A DNA stretch of 64,000 nucleotides from Parvibaculum indicum. Its GTDB lineage: Bacteria > Pseudomonadota > Alphaproteobacteria > Parvibaculales > Parvibaculaceae. A model generated the notes under the pieces. That model did not search any database. It was not told where the DNA came from and saw only the letters and a list, made by a program, of their open reading frames with translations. The position numbers and the translations under genes are program-made. The stretch is from the NCBI RefSeq assembly GCF_011762095.1, contig NZ_JAASQO010000013.1, positions 1-64,000 of the forward strand. Direction: 5' to 3'. This document shows, one piece after another, positions 54,705 through 64,000 of this stretch. The stretch's first letter is position 1; each line of letters begins with the position of its first letter.

Positions 54705-57161
54705 ATGGTGGCGTTGCGGTCCTTCCGCCATTCGGGCCCGTCCTTCTCCGATCTGGTGCCGTATGCCGCGCTCGTGGCGAACGGCGTCATCCTGCTCAAG
54801 GATGGGTCGCTCATGGCAGGCTGGTACTTTGCCGGGCCGGATTCCGAGAGCTCGACGGATGCAGAGCGCAACGAGGTATCCCGGCAGATCAACGCGATCC
54901 TGTCGCGGCTCGGCACCGGCTGGATGATCCAGGTCGAGGCGGTGCGGGTTGCCACGTCGGACTATCCGGCGCGCGAGGAGTGCCATTTTCCGGATGCGGT
55001 CACGCGCGCGATCGACGACGAGCGGCGCGCCCATTTTCAGGAGGGCAGGGGTCACTTCGAGAGCCGCCACGCGCTCATCCTCACTTGGCGGCCGCCGGAG
55101 CGGCGGCGTTCCGGGCTTGCCCGTTATGTCTATTCCGATAGCGAAAGCCGCGCCGCGCGTTATGCCGACACCGTCCTCGACAGCTTCCTGACCTCGATCC
55201 GCGAGGTGGAGCAGTATCTCGGCAACGTCCTGTCGATCCGCCGCATGGTGACGCGCTCGGTGGAGGAGCGCGGCGGCTTCCAAACCGCGCGCTATGACGA
55301 GCTGTTTCAATTCATCCGCTTCTGCATCACCGGCGAGAACCACCCCGTCCGCCTACCCGAGATCCCGATGTATCTGGATTGGCTGGCTACAGCCGAGTTT
55401 AGCCACGGGCTTACGCCGATGGTCGACAGCCGGTATCTCGCGGTCGTAGGTATTGACGGTCTTCCCGCGGAGAGCTGGCCGGGCATCCTCAACTCCCTTG
55501 ACCTGATGCCGCTCACCTATCGCTGGTCGTCGCGCTTCATCTTCCTGGATGACCAGGAGGCTCGCGCGAGGCTCGAGCGCACCCGCAAGAAATGGCAGCA
55601 GAAGGTCAGGCCCTTCTTCGACCAGCTTTTTCAGACGCAGTCGCGCTCCGTCGACCAGGACGCCATGGCGATGGTCGCAGAGACCGAGGACGCGATCGCC
55701 CAGGCCTCGTCGCAGCTTGTCGCCTATGGCTACTACACGCCGGTGGTCGTGTTGTTCGACGACAACGAGACCCGGCTGCGCGAGAAGGCCGAGGCAGTGC
55801 GTCGCCTGGTCCAGGCTGAAGGCTTCGGCGCGCGGATCGAGACCATCAACGCCACGGAAGCCTTCCTCGGCAGCCTGCCGGGCAACTGGTACGCGAATAT
55901 CCGCGAGCCGTTGATCAACACCCGCAACCTCGCCGATCTCATACCGCTCAATTCTGTCTGGTCGGGCGCGCCGACTGCACCTTGCCCGTACTATCCGCCG
56001 GGCTCCCCGCCGCTGATGCTGGTGGCGAGCGGCTCGACGCCTTTTCGCCTGAACCTGCACGTCGACGATGTCGGCCATACGCTGATATTCGGACCAACCG
56101 GCTCCGGCAAGTCGACGCTGCTGGCGCTGATCGCCGCGCAGTTCCGGCGCTACGCACAGGCGCAGATCTTCGCCTTCGACAAGGGCCGTTCGATGTTGCC
56201 GCTTACGTTGGCCGCCGCCGGCGACCACTACGAGATCGGCGAGAGCGATGGCGATGGCGCTCCGACGCTCGCCTTCTGCCCGCTCTCCGAGCTCGCCACG
56301 GACGGCGACCGCGCCTGGGCATCGGAATGGATCGAGACGCTGGTGGCGCTGCAGGGCGTGATTATCACGCCCGACCATCGCAATGCCATCTCGCGCCAGG
56401 TTGGCCTGATGGCGTCGGCGAACGGACGCTCCCTCTCCGATTTCGTGTCGGGGGTGCAGATGCGCGAGATCAAGGAAGCGCTGCATCACTACACGGTCGA
56501 CGGGCCGATGGGTCAATTGCTCGATGCGGAGAGCGACGGGCTGTCACTGCGCTCGTTCCAGACCTTCGAGATCGAGCAGTTGATGAATATGGGCGAGCGC
56601 AGCCTCGTGCCTGTGCTGCTCTATCTGTTTCGGCGGATCGAGAAGCGATTGACGGGGGCGCCGAGCCTGATCGTGCTCGACGAGGCGTGGCTGATGCTCG
56701 GCCACCCGACCTTCCGGGACAAGATCCGCGAGTGGCTGAAGGTGCTGCGCAAGGCCAATTGCGCGGTGATCCTGGCGACGCAATCGATCTCGGACGCCGA
56801 GCGCTCCGGCATCATCGACGTGCTGAAGGAGAGCTGCCCGACGAAGATCTGCCTGCCGAACGGCGCGGCGCGCGAGTCGGGCACACGCGAGTTCTACGAG
56901 CGCATCGGCTTCAACGAGCGGCAGATCGAGATCGTCGCGACCGCGCTCCCGAAACGGGAATATTACGTCGCCTCTCCCGAAGGCCGGCGGCTGTTCGACA
57001 TGGCGCTCGGCCCGGTCGCGCTCTCCTTCGCCGGCGCCTCCGGCAAGGAAGACCTCAAACAGATTGCCGCGCTGAAGTCCGAACATGGCGACCGCTGGCC
57101 GGAACGCTGGCTCCAACAGAGAGGAATTGGCAATGCCGAAGCACTCCTTCTCATCCGTTAG
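54705..57161 (+). CDS. trbE: TrbE, VirB4-like secretion ATPase
   Basis: 818 residues, full length for the family. Walker A FGPTGSGKSTLLALIAAQFR (about residues 462-481), Walker B LIVLDEAWLMLG and a CagE/TrbE/VirB N-terminal domain. It energises pilus biogenesis and DNA transfer. It overlaps trbJ by 29 bp. Confidence 0.95.
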   Translation: MVALRSFRHSGPSFSDLVPYAALVANGVILLKDGSLMAGWYFAGPDSESSTDAERNEVSRQINAILSRLGTGWMIQVEAVRVATSDYPAREECHFPDAVTRAIDDERRAHFQEGRGHFESRHALILTWRPPERRRSGLARYVYSDSESRAARYADTVLDSFLTSIREVEQYLGNVLSIRRMVTRSVEERGGFQTARYDELFQFIRFCITGENHPVRLPEIPMYLDWLATAEFSHGLTPMVDSRYLAVVGIDGLPAESWPGILNSLDLMPLTYRWSSRFIFLDDQEARARLERTRKKWQQKVRPFFDQLFQTQSRSVDQDAMAMVAETEDAIAQASSQLVAYGYYTPVVVLFDDNETRLREKAEAVRRLVQAEGFGARIETINATEAFLGSLPGNWYANIREPLINTRNLADLIPLNSVWSGAPTAPCPYYPPGSPPLMLVASGSTPFRLNLHVDDVGHTLIFGPTGSGKSTLLALIAAQFRRYAQAQIFAFDKGRSMLPLTLAAAGDHYEIGESDGDGAPTLAFCPLSELATDGDRAWASEWIETLVALQGVIITPDHRNAISRQVGLMASANGRSLSDFVSGVQMREIKEALHHYTVDGPMGQLLDAESDGLSLRSFQTFEIEQLMNMGERSLVPVLLYLFRRIEKRLTGAPSLIVLDEAWLMLGHPTFRDKIREWLKVLRKANCAVILATQSISDAERSGIIDVLKESCPTKICLPNGAARESGTREFYERIGFNERQIEIVATALPKREYYVASPEGRRLFDMALGPVALSFAGASGKEDLKQIAALKSEHGDRWPERWLQQRGIGNAEALLLIR

Positions 57162-57933
57162 GCTCGCCGCCGGCGCTGCGTTCATCGCGGTGATGGCTCA
57201 TGTCTCGCCGGCTGTCTCCGGAGCTGCAACGGGCGGGGCGACGGAATGGACGCAGCTCCTTAACAACGGCGAGCTCGTGACGCTCGTGACCAAGTCGGCG
57301 GAGCAGATCAACAACCAGGTCACTCAGATCACACAACTGGCGCAGCAAATCCAGAATCAGCTGCGCATCTACGAGAACATGCTGCAGAATACGGCGCAGC
57401 TGCCGAACCAGATCTGGGGACAGGTCGAGAACGATCTCAACCGGCTGCGCAATCTCGCTGTACAGGGGCAGGGCATTGCTTTCTCGATGAGCAATGCCGA
57501 TGACGTGCTGAAACAGCGCTTCAAGAGCTATTCCGACTTCAAGACCAACCTGCCGAACGGCGAGAGCTTTTCCTCGACCTATCAGAGCTGGTCTACGACC
57601 AATCGCGACACGATCGCCGGCACGCTGAAGGCGGCCGGTCTCACCGCCGAGCAGTTCTCGTCGGAAGAGTCGACGATGAGCTCTCTCCGCACGATGTCCC
57701 AATCGGCCGACGGGCAGATGAAGGCGCTCCAGGTCGGTCATCAGATCGCCGCGCAGCAGGTCGCGCAGTTCCAGAAGCTTCGCGGTCTGGTCTCCCAGCA
57801 GACGACGATGATGGGAACGTGGTTCCAGTCCAAGCAGTCCGACAAGGATCTCGCACAGGCCCGGCGCGAGCAGTTCTTCAACGCGCCGGTGAACAACATT
57901 CGTGGCGGAGAAACCATGGAGCCGCGCTGGTGA
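57133..57933 (+). CDS. trbJ: TrbJ, VirB5-like conjugation protein
   Basis: 266 residues from ATG 57133 (GAGG 8 nt before), inside the trbE end. Signal peptide (LAAGAAFIAVMAHVSPAVSG) then a long Gln/Asn-rich helical region (QITQLAQQIQNQLRIYENML), typical of TrbJ, a minor pilus component. It ends RGGETMEPRW, a tail echoed in TrbK. TGA overlaps the trbK GTG. Confidence 0.9.
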   Translation: MPKHSFSSVRLAAGAAFIAVMAHVSPAVSGAATGGATEWTQLLNNGELVTLVTKSAEQINNQVTQITQLAQQIQNQLRIYENMLQNTAQLPNQIWGQVENDLNRLRNLAVQGQGIAFSMSNADDVLKQRFKSYSDFKTNLPNGESFSSTYQSWSTTNRDTIAGTLKAAGLTAEQFSSEESTMSSLRTMSQSADGQMKALQVGHQIAAQQVAQFQKLRGLVSQQTTMMGTWFQSKQSDKDLAQARREQFFNAPVNNIRGGETMEPRW

Positions 57934-58130
57934 GCCGGCCGGTCGTCATGGCGACGCTCGCAGCCGTCCTCGCTCTCTTTGGTCTCGCGGTGATCTGGTT
58001 CGTCGTCACCCCGCGGCCGGACACCGTGGAGTCGTCCGCGCAGGAGCAGCGCCAGCGCGCCGAGGGCTTTCTCGGAGGCGCCCCCAACCAACCTGTGCGC
58101 GGCGGACAGGAGATGAAGCCAAGATGGTAG
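57930..58130 (+). CDS. trbK: TrbK-like entry-exclusion protein (TrbK-alt type)
   Basis: 66 residues from GTG 57930 (GTGA overlap with trbJ). A single N-terminal membrane helix (VMATLAAVLALFGLAVIWFV) and a short periplasmic tail ending [10 protein letters not shown]. Classical TrbK is a lipoprotein with a lipobox Cys; this one has no Cys, so it would be anchored only by the helix. It blocks entry of identical plasmids in related systems. Confidence 0.8.
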   Translation: MSRPVVMATLAAVLALFGLAVIWFVVTPRPDTVESSAQEQRQRAEGFLGGAPNQPVRGGQEMKPRW

Positions 58131-59314
58131 TCACCCGTCCGTCACGCGCGATCGAGATTAGCTTCATCGTCATCGCCCTTATCCTGCTCGCCAGTGCGCC
58201 GGCGCTGGCCCAGCAGGGCAGCGTGCTGACGACGCTTGAGAACCAGGTCTCGACGGCCGCCAAGGGCTGGGAGACGACGGTGATGAACGCCGCCCGCTCT
58301 TTGTTCTGGATCCTCGCCGGCATCGAGGTGGGCATCGCCGCTGTTTGGCTTGCCCTGCAGGCCGCCTCACTCGATGCTTGGTTCGCCGAGCTCGTCCGCA
58401 GAATCATGTTCATCGGCCTGTTCGCCTTCATCCTCGACAGGGGACCAGCCTTCGCCAAGTCGATCGTCGACAGCCTGTTTCAGATCGGCGCCAATGGCGG
58501 CTCGGCCTCGCCCGCGAACATCTTCGATGCGGGCATTCGCGTCGCCTCCAAGATGTCGGAGCAGGCGAAGTTCGGCCTGTTCGAAGACAACGCGCTGGCG
58601 ATCGCCGCCGTCTTCGCCATGGTCATCGTCGTCATTGCGTTCAGCCTGGTGGCGGCGATCTTCGTGGCGGTAATGGTCGAGATGTATGTCGGGCTTCTCG
58701 CCGGGATGATCATGCTCGGTCTCGGCGGCTCGTCCTTCACGAAGGATTTCGCGGTCCGCTATCTCGTCTATGCCTTTTCGGTCGGCATGAAGCTGATGGC
58801 GCTGGTGATGATCGCCCGCATCGGCTCGGACGTGCTGCTCGGCCTCGCCGAGGCGCCGACGGCGACGTCCGACCAGTTCATCACCACGCTCGCAATCGCC
58901 GGTATCTCGGTCGTGGTGTTCATCATCGCCATGTATGTGCCGCCGATCGTGCAGGGCGTAGTGCAGGGCGCCTCGATCTCCGGCGGCATGGAAGCGATCC
59001 GTCATGGCGGCCAGGCGGCGACCTTCGCTGCTGGCGGCGCTTTCCTCGGCGCGAGCGCGGCGATGTCCGGAGCGTCGGCGGCGAGGAGCGCCCGAGCTGG
59101 CGGCTCTTCGATGGCGGGGGCAGCGTTGCGCGGCATGGCGTCGGGCATCGGCAATGCCGGCTGGGCGGCGGGATCAGCGGCGAAGGAGAAGGCAATCGCG
59201 GCGCCCGGTGCCTATGCCGGATCCCTGCTCGGACTGGCAAACGCCAAGCTCGATCAGTCGCGGCAGAAATCGCCGGCGCCACCACCACCGCCACCGCCGA
59301 TTCAGGACAAGTGA
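58124..59314 (+). CDS. trbL: TrbL, VirB6-like inner-membrane channel protein
   Basis: 396 residues, ATG 58124, 7-bp overlap with trbK. A cleaved or anchored N-terminus ([17 protein letters not shown]), then about six membrane helices ([20 protein letters not shown] and others) and a low-complexity Ala/Gly/Ser tail ending in a proline run. Lines the translocation path for DNA. Confidence 0.9.
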   Translation: MVVTRPSRAIEISFIVIALILLASAPALAQQGSVLTTLENQVSTAAKGWETTVMNAARSLFWILAGIEVGIAAVWLALQAASLDAWFAELVRRIMFIGLFAFILDRGPAFAKSIVDSLFQIGANGGSASPANIFDAGIRVASKMSEQAKFGLFEDNALAIAAVFAMVIVVIAFSLVAAIFVAVMVEMYVGLLAGMIMLGLGGSSFTKDFAVRYLVYAFSVGMKLMALVMIARIGSDVLLGLAEAPTATSDQFITTLAIAGISVVVFIIAMYVPPIVQGVVQGASISGGMEAIRHGGQAATFAAGGAFLGASAAMSGASAARSARAGGSSMAGAALRGMASGIGNAGWAAGSAAKEKAIAAPGAYAGSLLGLANAKLDQSRQKSPAPPPPPPPIQDK

Positions 59315-59330
59315 GGGGAGACGCATCAGC

Positions 59331-59990
59331 ATGGCCGCCAGTCCGCCCGACAATCCCTACATCGCCGCCCGCCAGGAATGGAACGAGCGCTACGGCTCCT
59401 ATGTCAAAGCCGCGGCCGCGTGGCGGCTCGTCGGCATCACCGGCATGCTGATGGCCGTGGTCGGCTTCAGCTACGCGCTCTATCAGAGCACGCAGGTGAA
59501 GCTCGTTCCCTACATCGTGGAGGTCGACCGCCTCGGCACCGCGGTAACGGCCGGCTTTCCGCAGCAGATCGAATATGCCGATCCCCGCGTCGTGCGCGCG
59601 ACGCTTGGCACCTTCGTGTCGAACTTCCGCAGCGTGACGCCAGACGCGGTGGTGCAGAAGCAATACATCGATCGCACCTATGCACTGCTGCGCACCTCCG
59701 ATCCGGCGACGGAGAAGATCAACGCCTGGTTTCGCGGCAATTCCCCGTTCGAGAAGGCGAAGAACGCGACCGTAGCGATCGAGGTCAACAATGTCGTGCC
59801 GCTCTCCAACCAGAGCTACCAGATCGACTGGACCGAATATGAGCGCGACCGGAAGGGCAAGGAGACCGCGGTGCGCCGCTTCCGCGGCATCGCGACCGTG
59901 ACACTGACTCCGCCGCAGGACGAGGGCGTCATCCGCCTCAATCCGATCGGCTTGTATCTGCGGGACTTTGAATGGACCGCCCAGCTGTGA
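59331..59990 (+). CDS. trbF: TrbF, VirB8-like assembly factor
   Basis: 219 residues, ATG 59331 16 bp after trbL. Short cytoplasmic N-terminus ([20 protein letters not shown]), one membrane helix ([20 protein letters not shown]) and a periplasmic NTF2-like domain ([20 protein letters not shown]). It nucleates the channel complex. Confidence 0.92.
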   Translation: MAASPPDNPYIAARQEWNERYGSYVKAAAAWRLVGITGMLMAVVGFSYALYQSTQVKLVPYIVEVDRLGTAVTAGFPQQIEYADPRVVRATLGTFVSNFRSVTPDAVVQKQYIDRTYALLRTSDPATEKINAWFRGNSPFEKAKNATVAIEVNNVVPLSNQSYQIDWTEYERDRKGKETAVRRFRGIATVTLTPPQDEGVIRLNPIGLYLRDFEWTAQL

Positions 59991-60007
59991 AAGGCCCGCG
60001 CACTCCG

Positions 60008-60832
60008 ATGGCTAGAGAAGGAACGATCATTGCCGCAATCCTACTCGCCCTGTCGATGAGTTTCATCGCAGCGTCGGCGGTCGCCCAGGGTATGAGCGCA
60101 AACGAGGCCCGCGGGACGAACATTTCCGGACAGTGGCGCGGTTCGCGCGGGCTCGTCACGAGAGGCTCGGACGGGAAGGTGATCTTCCTCTATGGCGAGA
60201 TCCAGCCTTCCGTCGTGTGCTCGCCCCTGCAGGTCTGCGATATCGAGCTACAGGCTGGCGAGGTGGTGCGCGACGTGCTCGTTGGTGACACGGTTCGCTG
60301 GAAGGTCGAACCCGCGACCTCCGGAGCCGTAGGCGGGCAGGCGATCCATCTGATCGTCAAGCCGGCCGAGCCGGGGCTTGTCACCTCGATGGTGGTGACG
60401 ACGTCGCGGCGCACCTACCACATCCAGCTCAAGTCGCATCAAAGCCAGTACATGGCACGCATCGGCTTCGAATATCCCGAAGACGTCTCGACCCGCCTGT
60501 CCGACATCAACGCCCGGCTCGAGGCGAGCACGATCCCGGGCGCCGGCGTGCCAGCCGAGCAGCTGAACTTCCAGTACAGCGTGAGCGGCAGCGCCAGTTG
60601 GCGGCCGACCCGCGTCTATTCGGACGGAGAGAAGACCTACATTCAGTTTCCCCGTTCGGTGTCCGGGCAGGACGCGCCGGTGCTCTTCGTAGTCTCCGGC
60701 GGACAGAACCGCATCGTCAATTACCGCATGAAGGGCAACATGATGGTGATCGACTACAACGTCGATCGCGCCGTCCTCGTCTCGGGCGTCGGCTGGCACC
60801 AGGACAAGATCACCATCAGCAGGGGAGGGTAG
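60008..60832 (+). CDS. trbG: TrbG, VirB9-like channel protein
   Basis: 274 residues from ATG 60008; ATG 59972 inside trbF is an alternative. Signal peptide ([20 protein letters not shown]), beta-rich body ([20 protein letters not shown]), ending [13 protein letters not shown]. TrbG spans the periplasm with TrbI and TrbH to form the outer core complex. Confidence 0.9.
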   Translation: MAREGTIIAAILLALSMSFIAASAVAQGMSANEARGTNISGQWRGSRGLVTRGSDGKVIFLYGEIQPSVVCSPLQVCDIELQAGEVVRDVLVGDTVRWKVEPATSGAVGGQAIHLIVKPAEPGLVTSMVVTTSRRTYHIQLKSHQSQYMARIGFEYPEDVSTRLSDINARLEASTIPGAGVPAEQLNFQYSVSGSASWRPTRVYSDGEKTYIQFPRSVSGQDAPVLFVVSGGQNRIVNYRMKGNMMVIDYNVDRAVLVSGVGWHQDKITISRGG

Positions 60833-60835
60833 GCG

Positions 60836-61288
60836 ATGAGCGCCCGACACCTCCTCCCCCGGCTTCTTGGAGTCACTCTGGCCGCCGCGCTGCTCGCCGG
60901 CTGCCAGACCTTCGGAGCGGAAGGGCTCGTGGCCAGCTCCGCGCCGCAGGAGATCTCCGGCCCCGCCGCCAGCGCCATTGCCGGCGACATGGTCAGCCGC
61001 CTTGCCGAGCATGTCGGACCCGGAACCGGGACGATCCTGTTGAAGGCGGACGGCTCGCCGTTCGGCGGCGCGCTCGAGGCCTCGCTGAAGGCGTGGGGCT
61101 ACGCGGTGGTCAGCGACCAGAAGGCCGAGGGCGAGAAGCTCATCCCCCTCGCCTATGTGATCGGAAGCTATGACGGCCAAGTGCTTGCGCGCCTCTCGAC
61201 CGGTTCGCTCGACCTTGGGCGTGCCTACACCGCGACCTCTGCCGGTGCGACCCCGACGAGTCCGCTGTCGGTCATGCAGCGCGGGTAA
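60836..61288 (+). CDS. trbH: TrbH, conjugation lipoprotein (VirB7-like role)
   Basis: 150 residues, ATG 60836 immediately after trbG (3 bp gap). Lipobox LLAGC (Cys near 22) marks an outer-membrane lipoprotein. The body is alpha/beta ([40 protein letters not shown]). It stabilises the TrbG ring. Confidence 0.9.
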   Translation: MSARHLLPRLLGVTLAAALLAGCQTFGAEGLVASSAPQEISGPAASAIAGDMVSRLAEHVGPGTGTILLKADGSPFGGALEASLKAWGYAVVSDQKAEGEKLIPLAYVIGSYDGQVLARLSTGSLDLGRAYTATSAGATPTSPLSVMQRG

Positions 61289-61300
61289 GGGGAGGGGAGC

Positions 61301-62602
61301 ATGGTTCAATCCCTCAAGCTCGGCGGGGAAGCGGCGGAGCCGAAAATCCGGCGGATCAATCGCCTGCCGATCGTGATCGCGATCGCACTCGTCGTCGCCT
61401 TTCTTGCCGTGATCATGTACGGTCTGAGCTCGCGCGGACTGTACTTCTCGCGCAACCCGTCGATCGAGCAGGCCGGGGGCGCGCCGGCTTCTACCTATGC
61501 CGACCAGCTGAAACGCGGCGTGTCGGACGGGATCATCGGCGATCCCGCGGAAGCGCCGGTGTTTCAGCCGACTCCGCCGGAGCGGATCGATCCGGCAGCG
61601 CCCCCGAAACCCGTCGCGGTGCAGCCTGAGCGCGCGACGGCCGAAGGCGAGCCCGAGGCCGTATGGCGTGCGCGGCTCAAGCGAGAGGCCGATGAGCAGT
61701 ACTATCGCGAGCTCCAGCGCCAGCGCATGGCACGGATGCAGGCCAACGACACGGCCTACGACTCGCCGCTCGCGATCAATGTCGACAAGCTGCGCAGCAG
61801 TGGACGGACCGATCCCGGCGCTGCGCAGCCTGCCGGCGCCGGGGCCACAGGTACCGGCGCTACGGCTGACCTTTATGCCGCGGCGCTGCGAGCTGGCCTC
61901 GGCAGCCAGAACCTCGACCCGAATGCCCAGCGCACGAAGGAGGACTTTTTCAACGCCGACATCAAGGAGCTCGGCTACCTCCCCAACCAGGTCGTGCCGC
62001 AACGCTCCCCTTACGAGCTCAAGCGCGGCTCGGTGATCCCGGCGACGCTCATCACCGGCATCAACTCAGATCTTCCCGGCCGCATCACCGCGCAGGTCAG
62101 CCAGAACGTCTACGACAGTGCGACCGGGCACCGCCTCCTCATCCCGCAGGGGACGAAGCTCTTCGGTCGCTATGACAGCAAGGTGTCGTTCGGCCAGTCC
62201 CGCGTGCTCGTCGTCTGGACGGACATCATCTTCCCGAACGGATCTACCCTGCAGATCGGCGGCATGGCCGGGACGGATGCCGAAGGCTATGGCGGGTTCA
62301 ATGACCAGGTGGATAACCACTATCTGAAGACATTTGGCTCCGCGATCCTGCTCGCGGTTATCGGCGCCGGCATCGACATGGCCGTCCCGCAAAACACCAA
62401 CCCGTTCAACAACGGAAATAGCGCAGAGGATGCCGCACGGCGGAATTTCGCGGAGACCTTCGGACGGGTCGCAGAACGGACGATCAACAAGAATCTCGAA
62501 GTCCAGCCGACGCTTGAAATCCGGCCGGGGTACAAGTTCAACGTCCTTGTCGATCAGGACATCATCTTTCCCGGAATCTATCGCGGGCGGGGGGAGGAGT
62601 GA
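61301..62602 (+). CDS. trbI: TrbI, VirB10-like channel scaffold
   Basis: 433 residues, ATG 61301 (AGGGGAGG upstream). Cytoplasmic N-terminus, one membrane helix (IVIAIALVVAFLAVIMYGLS), a proline-rich linker and the VirB10/TrbI beta-barrel (LKRGSVIPATLITGINSDLP; LLIPQGTKLFGRYDSKV). It bridges both membranes and gates transfer. Last gene of the operon. Confidence 0.95.
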   Translation: MVQSLKLGGEAAEPKIRRINRLPIVIAIALVVAFLAVIMYGLSSRGLYFSRNPSIEQAGGAPASTYADQLKRGVSDGIIGDPAEAPVFQPTPPERIDPAAPPKPVAVQPERATAEGEPEAVWRARLKREADEQYYRELQRQRMARMQANDTAYDSPLAINVDKLRSSGRTDPGAAQPAGAGATGTGATADLYAAALRAGLGSQNLDPNAQRTKEDFFNADIKELGYLPNQVVPQRSPYELKRGSVIPATLITGINSDLPGRITAQVSQNVYDSATGHRLLIPQGTKLFGRYDSKVSFGQSRVLVVWTDIIFPNGSTLQIGGMAGTDAEGYGGFNDQVDNHYLKTFGSAILLAVIGAGIDMAVPQNTNPFNNGNSAEDAARRNFAETFGRVAERTINKNLEVQPTLEIRPGYKFNVLVDQDIIFPGIYRGRGEE

Positions 62603-62768
62603 AGGATCGGTGGGAATCAGGATTTTCGGCCGCGATTGGTGACAGAGTCGTTGCCGAGCGAATCCAACACCCAGGACATGTCAGTGCGTTGCACGCCAGC
62701 CAAATCAACGTCGGGTGGCTGTCCCTCTAGCGAAGTTCAGATCCATCGCTCCCATGACGCCGATCAGT
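62603..62768. other. Intergenic between trbI and the permease operon
   Basis: 166 bp separating convergent transcription units (trbI from the left, the ABC-2 permease from the right). No gene and no clear terminator hairpin with a T-tract was seen. Confidence 0.4.
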
Positions 62769-63881
62769 TTATCCAAGACGATTGCGGAACAGCCACGCAG
62801 CGAGCGGCAAGGTGACGGCGGCCACAGCCAGCAATGGCAAGAAATTGGAGGCGATATCGCCGAAGGTGGCGCCTTCCAGATAGACGCGGCGGACAATATC
62901 GATCCCGAAGCGCAACGGGTTCACATAGGTTGCGACTTGCAGTATCGCCGGCATGTTGCGCACGGGCGTCAGCAGGCCCGACAAGAGCATCAGGGGCATG
63001 ACCAGCATGAAAGTATAGAGCATGGCCTGCTGCATGGTGAGCGAGACCGCGGAGATTGACAGACCGATCCCGACAGACGCCACCGTGAAGCAGAAAAGCC
63101 CGAAATACAGCAGCCATACCGACCCGTTCATCGGAATCTGGAACCAGAAAAGGATGATCAGAAAGATGATCGTCGACTGGATCAGGCCGATAAAGATCGA
63201 CGGAAGTGCTTTCCCGATCAGGATCTGCAACGGCGTCAGCGGCGTCACCAGCAACTGGTCAAAGGTTCCCTGTTCACGCTCGCGGGCAACCGACAGGGCG
63301 GCGAGCATGAGCGTCTGGATCATGCTGAGCGAAGCGATCAGCGCCGGCATCATGTTCCAGCGGGATTCAAGATTGGGATTGAACCAGGAACGGCGGACGA
63401 TGGTGATGGAGGACCTGTTGCCGAGCGTTTGATTGTAGGAGGTCACGATCGACGAGACATAGGCCGCGGCGGCGCCGGCCGTCGACGAGTTGCGCCCGTC
63501 GAGGATGACCTGAAGCGGCGCCTGCTGGTTTGCCGCCAGACGCGCCTCGAAATCCGATGGGATGCTGACGACGAGAAGGGCGTCACCCTTGTCGATCACG
63601 CCTGCGATCTGGTCGGATGACGTCAGTGTCGCAACACGCTCGAACACGCCGGTTCCGTCAAGCCGGGCCAGCAGTTGCGTTGCGGTCGCACCCCGGCTGT
63701 GGTCCAGGACCGCATAGGGCACATGCGTCAAGTCGTACGTCGCGCCATAACCGAAGAGCAATGCCTGCAGCAGGGCGGGTGCGAAGAGCAGCACGCGGCT
63801 GGACGGGTCCTTGACCAGCGCGAGGAGCTCCTTTCGGAACAACGCCAGCGTCCGGAAGAAATAGGTGATCACCGGGTTCAT
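62769..63881 (-). CDS. ABC-2 type transporter permease (YhhJ-like)
   Basis: 370 residues, ATG 63881. One N-terminal membrane helix (PSSRVLLFAPALLQALLFGY), a large periplasmic loop (LLARLDGTGVFERVATLTSS), then five C-terminal helices (ALIASLSMIQTLMLAALSVA; MQQAMLYTFMLVMPLMLLSG). This is the architecture of drug/toxin efflux permeases of the YhhJ/YbhS type. It pairs with another permease directly upstream; the ATPase and membrane-fusion genes would be further upstream beyond the window. Confidence 0.88.
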   Translation of the reverse strand: MNPVITYFFRTLALFRKELLALVKDPSSRVLLFAPALLQALLFGYGATYDLTHVPYAVLDHSRGATATQLLARLDGTGVFERVATLTSSDQIAGVIDKGDALLVVSIPSDFEARLAANQQAPLQVILDGRNSSTAGAAAAYVSSIVTSYNQTLGNRSSITIVRRSWFNPNLESRWNMMPALIASLSMIQTLMLAALSVAREREQGTFDQLLVTPLTPLQILIGKALPSIFIGLIQSTIIFLIILFWFQIPMNGSVWLLYFGLFCFTVASVGIGLSISAVSLTMQQAMLYTFMLVMPLMLLSGLLTPVRNMPAILQVATYVNPLRFGIDIVRRVYLEGATFGDIASNFLPLLAVAAVTLPLAAWLFRNRLG

Positions 63882-63885
63882 CGCG

Positions 63886-64000
63886 TCAGTCCAGCTTCTT
63901 CCTGAGCGAACGACGGGTCAGCCCGATCAGGACGACGGCGTAAAGCGCGAGGATGGCGCAATCGCGCAGGATATCGGGCCAGTAGTTGCCGGCCAGAAAG
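63886..64000 (-). CDS. ABC-2 permease, C-terminal fragment (cut by window edge)
   Basis: The visible 37 residues read LAGNYWPDILRDCAILALYA, VVLIGLTRRSLRKKLD, then TGA at 63886-63888. This is the last membrane helix and basic tail of a second ABC-2 permease. It ends 4 bp before the next permease starts, so the pair is an operon. The rest lies beyond 64000. Confidence 0.8.
   Translation of the reverse strand, partial: FLAGNYWPDILRDCAILALYAVVLIGLTRRSLRKKLD

Overview
The window looks like part of a large, self-transmissible repABC plasmid (or a plasmid-derived region) from a high-GC alphaproteobacterium, most likely Hyphomicrobiales (rhizobia, Bradyrhizobium or Methylobacterium-type). The evidence is a complete repA-repB-repC set with its antisense-RNA gene, followed divergently by traI-trbBCDEJKLFGHI in the exact order of the Agrobacterium Ti plasmid trb operon. 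An imuA-imuB-dnaE2 cassette has a perfect alphaproteobacterial LexA box, and there are many small rhizobial-plasmid families (ArdC, DUF736, DUF1419, DUF1403). No rRNA, tRNA or CRISPR array was seen.

Layout. (1) 82-14648, minus strand: an accessory module with a C-terminally truncated ArdC-like protein, several unnamed plasmid proteins, a large ParB-like protein, a 1700-residue methyltransferase-helicase fusion, a DUF1419-like protein, a Toprim protein and small ORFs. Its genes are separated by structured intergenic DNA, including an exact 81-bp direct repeat. (2) 15079-18344: a frameshifted DUF736 gene, a SRAP-family protein, a candidate transglutaminase-fold protein, a gene split by an in-frame stop, and a 57-residue small ORF. 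(3) 18377-23975: a UvrD-like helicase, then convergently a three-gene operon that fits an ABC-three-component (ABC-3C) conflict system: nuclease-like effector, middle component, SMC/Rad50-like ATPase. (4) 24105-29570: dnaE2-imuB-imuA. (5) 29701-31632: an AbiE toxin-antitoxin pair with tandem operator repeats. (6) 31692-38786: an unknown protein, two decayed genes (methyltransferase, siderophore-interacting protein), an IS5-family element, a permuted NlpC/P60-like hydrolase with a zinc ribbon, ScpB plus DUF1403, and vapBC. (7) 39009-47007: a serine recombinase, a SIR2-STAND-TPR protein that resembles an antiphage NADase, and tniQ-tniB-tniA with tandem TniA-site-like repeats. (8) 47056-52051: a tyrosine recombinase and the repABC core with ctRNA and a parS-like site. 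(9) 52435-62602: the quorum-sensing synthase traI and the mating-pore operon trb. (10) 62769-64000: two ABC-2 efflux permease genes, the second cut by the window edge.

Together these genes replicate, partition and transfer a plasmid (repABC, trb) and help stabilise it (abiE, vapBC, ParB-like, ScpB). They may also counter host restriction (ArdC, methyltransferase-helicase) and defend the host against phage (ABC-3C, SIR2-STAND), and they confer SOS mutagenesis (imuAB-dnaE2). The relaxase and coupling genes (traA, traG) and the traR regulator are not in this window. Four genes carry one-base deletions or a nonsense codon; either the plasmid is accumulating decay or the assembly carries indel errors.
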